A stretch of DNA of 15,765 nt from an uncultured Clostridia bacterium (GTDB lineage: Bacteria > Bacillota > Clostridia > TANB77 > CAG-508): positions 1-15,765 of the forward strand of contig CAKPAX010000030.1 in the NCBI GenBank assembly GCA_934133175.1, in the 5' to 3' direction. Positions 12,336 through 15,765 of this stretch are shown here, one piece after another (the stretch's first letter is position 1; each line of letters starts with the position of its first letter). The position numbers and the translations under genes are program-made. Under the pieces are notes generated by a model. That model did no database searches. It had not been told where the DNA came from and saw nothing but the letters and a program-made list of their open reading frames with translations.

Positions 12336-14285
12336 GTGAAAAGAAAAAGCAGGCAAAATAAGCATGCAAAAGGTATAACTCTGATAGCATTAGTAATTAC
12401 AATAATAGTATTATTAATATTAGCAGGAGTTGCTATAAATGCATTATTTGGTGATAATGGTTTAATAACAAAAGCACAATTATCTTCATTTGCAACAGAA
12501 ATGAAAACAATAAAAGAAAATGTTAGACTAAAACAAAATGAAAATGCAATGAAATTAGCAACAGAAAAAACATCAGAAGAGACATTTACAGAAAAATTAG
12601 ATACATCAAAATTAAAAGTTTCTACAACATTTTTGCAACAAGTACAATATACTAGAGACGGGTATCCATCAGATAAAGAGCCAACAGCGTATAAAGAAGA
12701 TGAGTACAATAAATTGATTGGACAAGATGGAATAATAGAAGGAATATATGTACTAGATAAGAAAACTGGAAATGGAAAAGAAAATACATATGTATATGAT
12801 CAAAAATCTGATGTAGTATTTAAAATCCCTAAAACAAACATAGGAGGAAAAACGTATCATAGTTATGAGGTTGCACAATTACAAAAGGGTGGTTCAAGTA
12901 AAGATGGAGAAGATACTCCGGAAAAAGACCAAATAATAACAGAAGAGTCAGAAATTGTAACTGTTGGTGATGAAAAATATTATGGACCAAATATGAGTGG
13001 ATTTGATGCTAAAAATACAAATTTAATATATTATTCATCAGACTTTAATTCGCAAGTAGAACTAACAGCAAAAGAATATATAGAGCAGGGACAAAAATAT
13101 CAAATTGAGAAAGATGGAATGACATATACATTGCATAATTATGGTAGTAGAATGTGGGCAAATGCAAAAACAACTGCAAATGACTTAGAAGCATGGTGGG
13201 TATGGGTACCTAGGTATGCTTATAAAATAAATGAAACTGGAAATTTAGATGTAATATATGTAGATACAGCAAATAAACCATTAAATACAAAAAAAGCGCC
13301 TGATGGAACATTACCAGAAGGATATATAGTACATCCAGCATTTACAGTAGATGGAAATGAATTAAAAGGAATATGGATGAGTAAATATGATCCAAATTAT
13401 GAAATACAACCATTAGCAAAAGGAAATTTAGCACCAGATATGGAAGGTTTTGATAAAAATAATACATATATAGAATTATATGATAGTACAACAGAAACTT
13501 TTTCGGAGGAAGTAAAATTAGCAGATGCAGACTTAAATACAGTAAACAAAGATAAAAAATGGTATGACTATGAAAATCAAGTATGGGCAAATGTAAAAAC
13601 AAATGCAAATGGAATAGAAGCATGGTGGGTATGGATACCAAGATATGCATACAGAATACAAGATTTAACTAATTATAAAATAACAGATATAATATGCATA
13701 GGATTAGATAATAAACCATTGGACAAGGCAAAGTATCCTGATGGTCTGCCAGAAGGATATATAGTGCATCCAGCATTTACAGTAGATGGAAATGAATTAT
13801 CTGGAATATGGATGAGTAAATATGACCCAAATTATGAAATACAATCATTAGCTAAAGGAAATTTAGCACCAGATATGGAAGGGTTTGATAAAGATAATAC
13901 ATATATAGAACTATATGATAGTGAAACAGGAACATTTGCAGAAGAAATAAAATTGGCAGATGCAGATTTAAGTACAATAAATAATGATAAAAAATGGTAT
14001 GATTATGAAAATCAAGTATGGGCAAATGTAAAAACAAATGCAAATGGAATAGAAGCATGGTGGGTATGGACTCCAAGATACGCATATAGAATACAAGATT
14101 TAACAAACTATAAAATAACTGACATAATATTTATAGGAACCGATAATAAGCCATTAGATAAAGAAAAATATCCAGATGGATTACCAGATGGATACATAGT
14201 ACATCCAGCATTTACAGTAGATGGAAATGAACTAAAAGGAATATGGATGAGTAAATATGATCCAAGCCAAGAGGCGGATAATTAA
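12336..14285 (+). CDS. prepilin-like surface protein with tandem FGE/CLec-type half-modules
   Basis: Translation starts at GTG 12336 after GGGGGAG (12324-12330); the overlapping ATG at 12334 runs straight into TGA. The N-terminus is type IV prepilin-like: basic leader, processing glycine G13, then ITLIALVITIIVLLILAGVA with Ala rather than the usual Glu at +5, followed by a helical stretch (about 38-75). From about residue 265 a 145-residue unit recurs: KWYDYENQVWANVKTNA, EAWWVWIPRYAYRI, PEGYIVHPAFTVDGNEL, GIWMSKYDPNYEIQ, APDMEGFDK. These motifs correspond to the first half of FGE/CLec-like modules. The third copy ends early at SKYDPSQEADN, and no GNxxEW or GFR-type C-terminal half is present. 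Expected to be membrane-anchored and exposed, possibly pseudopilus-linked; no pilus assembly genes are in the window. Ligand unknown. Confidence 0.82.
   Translation: MKRKSRQNKHAKGITLIALVITIIVLLILAGVAINALFGDNGLITKAQLSSFATEMKTIKENVRLKQNENAMKLATEKTSEETFTEKLDTSKLKVSTTFLQQVQYTRDGYPSDKEPTAYKEDEYNKLIGQDGIIEGIYVLDKKTGNGKENTYVYDQKSDVVFKIPKTNIGGKTYHSYEVAQLQKGGSSKDGEDTPEKDQIITEESEIVTVGDEKYYGPNMSGFDAKNTNLIYYSSDFNSQVELTAKEYIEQGQKYQIEKDGMTYTLHNYGSRMWANAKTTANDLEAWWVWVPRYAYKINETGNLDVIYVDTANKPLNTKKAPDGTLPEGYIVHPAFTVDGNELKGIWMSKYDPNYEIQPLAKGNLAPDMEGFDKNNTYIELYDSTTETFSEEVKLADADLNTVNKDKKWYDYENQVWANVKTNANGIEAWWVWIPRYAYRIQDLTNYKITDIICIGLDNKPLDKAKYPDGLPEGYIVHPAFTVDGNELSGIWMSKYDPNYEIQSLAKGNLAPDMEGFDKDNTYIELYDSETGTFAEEIKLADADLSTINNDKKWYDYENQVWANVKTNANGIEAWWVWTPRYAYRIQDLTNYKITDIIFIGTDNKPLDKEKYPDGLPDGYIVHPAFTVDGNELKGIWMSKYDPSQEADN
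13156..14276 (+). repeat. tandem 435-bp coding repeats (about 2.6 copies)
   Basis: The landmark TTTACAGTAGATGGAAATGA begins at 13341, 13776 and 14211, exactly 435 bases apart each time. The TGGGCAAATG landmark begins at 13155, 13584 and 14019 (429 then 435 bases), so copy one has a six-base length difference in its first part. Copies two and three are near identical over long runs. The period is a multiple of three and keeps the reading frame, which points to recent in-frame duplication. Confidence 0.9.
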
Positions 14286-14309
14286 ATTTTTATTTGAGGA
14301 GGAAGAAAG

Positions 14310-14987
14310 ATGAGAGAAAAAATAAAATATATAAGTATAATAGCAATAGTTTTTCTTATGTTATTTACAATAAAATCTAATGCTGCTATGGCAATAAAAC
14401 CTGGTACATCAAGTTGGACAAATATAAATGTATCTGAATCATATCAACAATGTTATAATTTAAGAAATTCTGATGCAACTTTAGGAAAAAATAATTTAGA
14501 TCCACATTTAACATTAAATAAAGATTGGGGAGCAGTTGCATATTTAGCAATAAGTCCTTATGGAAAAGTAGAAAAAGATATACGTGGACCAAAAATATCA
14601 ATAAATGGGACAAATTATTACACAACTACAGGAAATATAACAGGAGTAATGAACATGGGTGAATATTATACTCAAACATCTTCATTACTTGGAGGAAATG
14701 GGAATGATAATACTACGAATTTAACTAATAATTTAAGTACAAAATATGTAGAAAATTTAAGTGCAGAAACTAGTATTGAAAATACAAGAGGACAAGCCAT
14801 AGCGGAAACATGGGGATGGTTTAGTAGTGATGAATACTATTCAACATCAAGTGCTCCAGTTGGAATTCGACATGGAATATTAGGATTAGGAAACTATGGA
14901 TTTGGATATTATGGAAATGATTATAGTATTGGAATGGGAAGATCATCAACTGCAACTTTCAGACCAGTTATATGGAATATAAAATAA
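14310..14987 (+). CDS. secreted FGE/CLec-like protein of unknown function
   Basis: A 225-residue protein with a clear signal peptide (MREKIKYISIIAIVFLMLFT then KSNAA, cleavage near residue 25-26). GAGGAGG (14296-14302) lies seven bases before the ATG and the gene is 24 bases after the pilin-like gene, so they are probably co-transcribed. DPHLTLNKDWGAVAYLAISPYG resembles the central segment of clostridial FGE/CLec-like surface proteins (usually NxxWGAVAYLxxSKYG), and the end GYYGNDYSIGMGRSSTATFR, then PVIW, resembles their closing motif. The linker region is rich in Asn, Thr and Ser. Codon use is ordinary for the window, so there is no sign of a DGR variable region here. I do not recognise a named family; a surface adhesion or binding role is only inferred. 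Confidence 0.7.
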   Translation: MREKIKYISIIAIVFLMLFTIKSNAAMAIKPGTSSWTNINVSESYQQCYNLRNSDATLGKNNLDPHLTLNKDWGAVAYLAISPYGKVEKDIRGPKISINGTNYYTTTGNITGVMNMGEYYTQTSSLLGGNGNDNTTNLTNNLSTKYVENLSAETSIENTRGQAIAETWGWFSSDEYYSTSSAPVGIRHGILGLGNYGFGYYGNDYSIGMGRSSTATFRPVIWNIK

Positions 14988-15008
14988 AAAATCTAATTAA
15001 ATAACTAG

Positions 15009-15040
15009 AAAACATAGTATATTATGTACTATGTTTTTTT
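15009..15040 (+). terminator. intrinsic terminator after the surface-protein pair
   Basis: AAAACATAGTA (15009-15019) pairs with TACTATGTTTT (15027-15037) around a seven-base loop, with the T-run continuing to 15040. It closes the 12336-14987 unit. Confidence 0.88.
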
Positions 15041-15139
15041 GTAAAATTCTTTAAAAATATTTGTAGAAAAATGTAGATTTTTTTGTTTTTATGATGTATA
15101 AATATAAAAAAGATAAAAGAAGAAAAGGATAATTATTAT

Positions 15140-15765
15140 ATGGAAAAAAACAAAGTAGAAGAAAGAGTTAATGGAGAAAAAGAAGAGATGCATAAAAAGA
15201 AAAGCTTTACTATTTTTGGAATAAGTATTTGGAGAATACTGGCATATTTTATTATTTATAGTATAGCTGGATATATAATAGAAACAGTTTTTGGATTATT
15301 AACAAAAGGAGTAATAGAAAGTAGAAAAAGTTTCCTATATGGACCGTTTTGTGCAATATATGGAGTAGGGGCTGTTATAATGATTGTTTCTTTGCAATAC
15401 TTTAAGAAAAATAATTATACATTATTTTTTGGAGGTTTTGTAGTAGGTTCAATTGTAGAATACTTAGTTAGTTTAATTGGAGAATTTATATTTCATGTAA
15501 AATGGTGGGACTATTCAAATGAGCCATTTAATATTAATGGTAGAATTTGTGTAATGTTTTCATTGTTTTGGGGAGCACTTGCAATATATTTAATGTCGCA
15601 TTTTAATATAAAGGTTGATAAATTAATTGACAAGATTAAAGAAAAAGTGTCATCAAAAATACTAAATTCTGCAGTGATTATAATAGTAATTTTTATGTTT
15701 TTAGATTGTGTTATAACAGGAGTAGCATTAAAAATGTTTTTTGCAGATTTAGTTCATGATTATAA
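15140..15765 (+). CDS. putative ABC-transporter type IV membrane protein (CmpB family, PF06541), 3'-truncated
   Basis: The reading frame opens at ATG 15140 (AAAGGA at 15124-15129, ten bases upstream) and runs off the window after 208 codons without a stop. A charged cytoplasmic N-terminus (1-28) is followed by membrane helices around 31-55, 66-85, 95-116, 133-152 and 175-200. WRILAYFIIYSIAGYIIETV, FLYGPFCAIYGVGAVIMI and KWWDYSNEPFNINGRICVMF are characteristic of PF06541, a widespread Firmicutes membrane family whose transporter label is only putative. No ATPase is seen in the window. It has its own transcription unit after a terminator. Confidence 0.85.
   Translation, partial: MEKNKVEERVNGEKEEMHKKKSFTIFGISIWRILAYFIIYSIAGYIIETVFGLLTKGVIESRKSFLYGPFCAIYGVGAVIMIVSLQYFKKNNYTLFFGGFVVGSIVEYLVSLIGEFIFHVKWWDYSNEPFNINGRICVMFSLFWGALAIYLMSHFNIKVDKLIDKIKEKVSSKILNSAVIIIVIFMFLDCVITGVALKMFFADLVHDY

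Noticed and set aside
12263..12709. A 148-codon minus-strand frame opposite the start of the pilin-like gene
   Set aside because: It is opposite the prepilin leader and helical region, has low-complexity hydrophobic content and no family match that I recognise.
14860..14987. Possible second DGR variable region at the end of the secreted FGE/CLec-like gene
   Set aside because: Codons there are A/T-ending like the rest of the window and there is no C-rich NNC block, unlike 541-687.

Overview
The window is strongly AT-rich DNA whose ordinary genes use A/T-ending codons, AGGAGG-type ribosome binding sites and short stem-plus-T-run terminators. Four genes (spoIIID, yabG, sipL, yunB) belong to the mother-cell sporulation programme, and the order yabG-veg-sipL matches clostridia such as Clostridioides difficile. 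I read it as the chromosome of a low-GC, spore-forming member of the Clostridia, probably an uncultured gut lineage. The lineage is an inference from gene content.

Left edge (1-1003): the 3' part of a secreted or surface protein with a formylglycine-generating-enzyme-like / C-type-lectin-like (FGE/CLec) fold. Its last 48 codons switch abruptly to C-ending codons and about 50% GC, and a hairpin follows the stop codon directly. This looks like the variable region of a diversity-generating retroelement (DGR). No reverse transcriptase or template repeat is visible in the window. A 316-base gene-free stretch with two hairpins and a terminator follows.

Housekeeping block (1004-8036): folD (one-carbon metabolism), dprA (ssDNA/RecA handling), an ECF sigma factor translationally coupled to a membrane protein with an extracytoplasmic beta-propeller (a likely anti-sigma), an RsmB/NOP2-type RNA m5C methyltransferase, and a polytopic GT-C (family 39-like) glycosyltransferase. 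Strong hairpin terminators split this block into short transcription units.

Sporulation block (8041-12252): spoIIID faces yabG convergently across a shared hairpin. yabG and veg are divergent across a regulatory region of about 260 bases. That region holds a SigK-like promoter for yabG, a consensus SigA promoter for veg, and four TGTAAT-like half-sites at an exact 11-base period. veg is followed by sipL (SPOCS/DUF3794 plus LysM) and an overlapping yunB, which carries a one-base frameshift. SpoIIID is a mother-cell regulator, YabG a spore coat protease, SipL the partner that ties SpoIVA coat assembly to the forespore, and YunB a late sporulation membrane protein.

Surface-protein block (12253-15765): a 649-residue protein with a prepilin-like N-terminus and tandem 145-residue (435-base) repeats of the first half of an FGE/CLec-like module; a 225-residue secreted protein related to the middle and end of the same fold; and, running off the window, a membrane protein of the putative ABC-transporter CmpB family (PF06541). 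The FGE/CLec-like proteins at both ends suggest a genome rich in modular, possibly diversified surface proteins.
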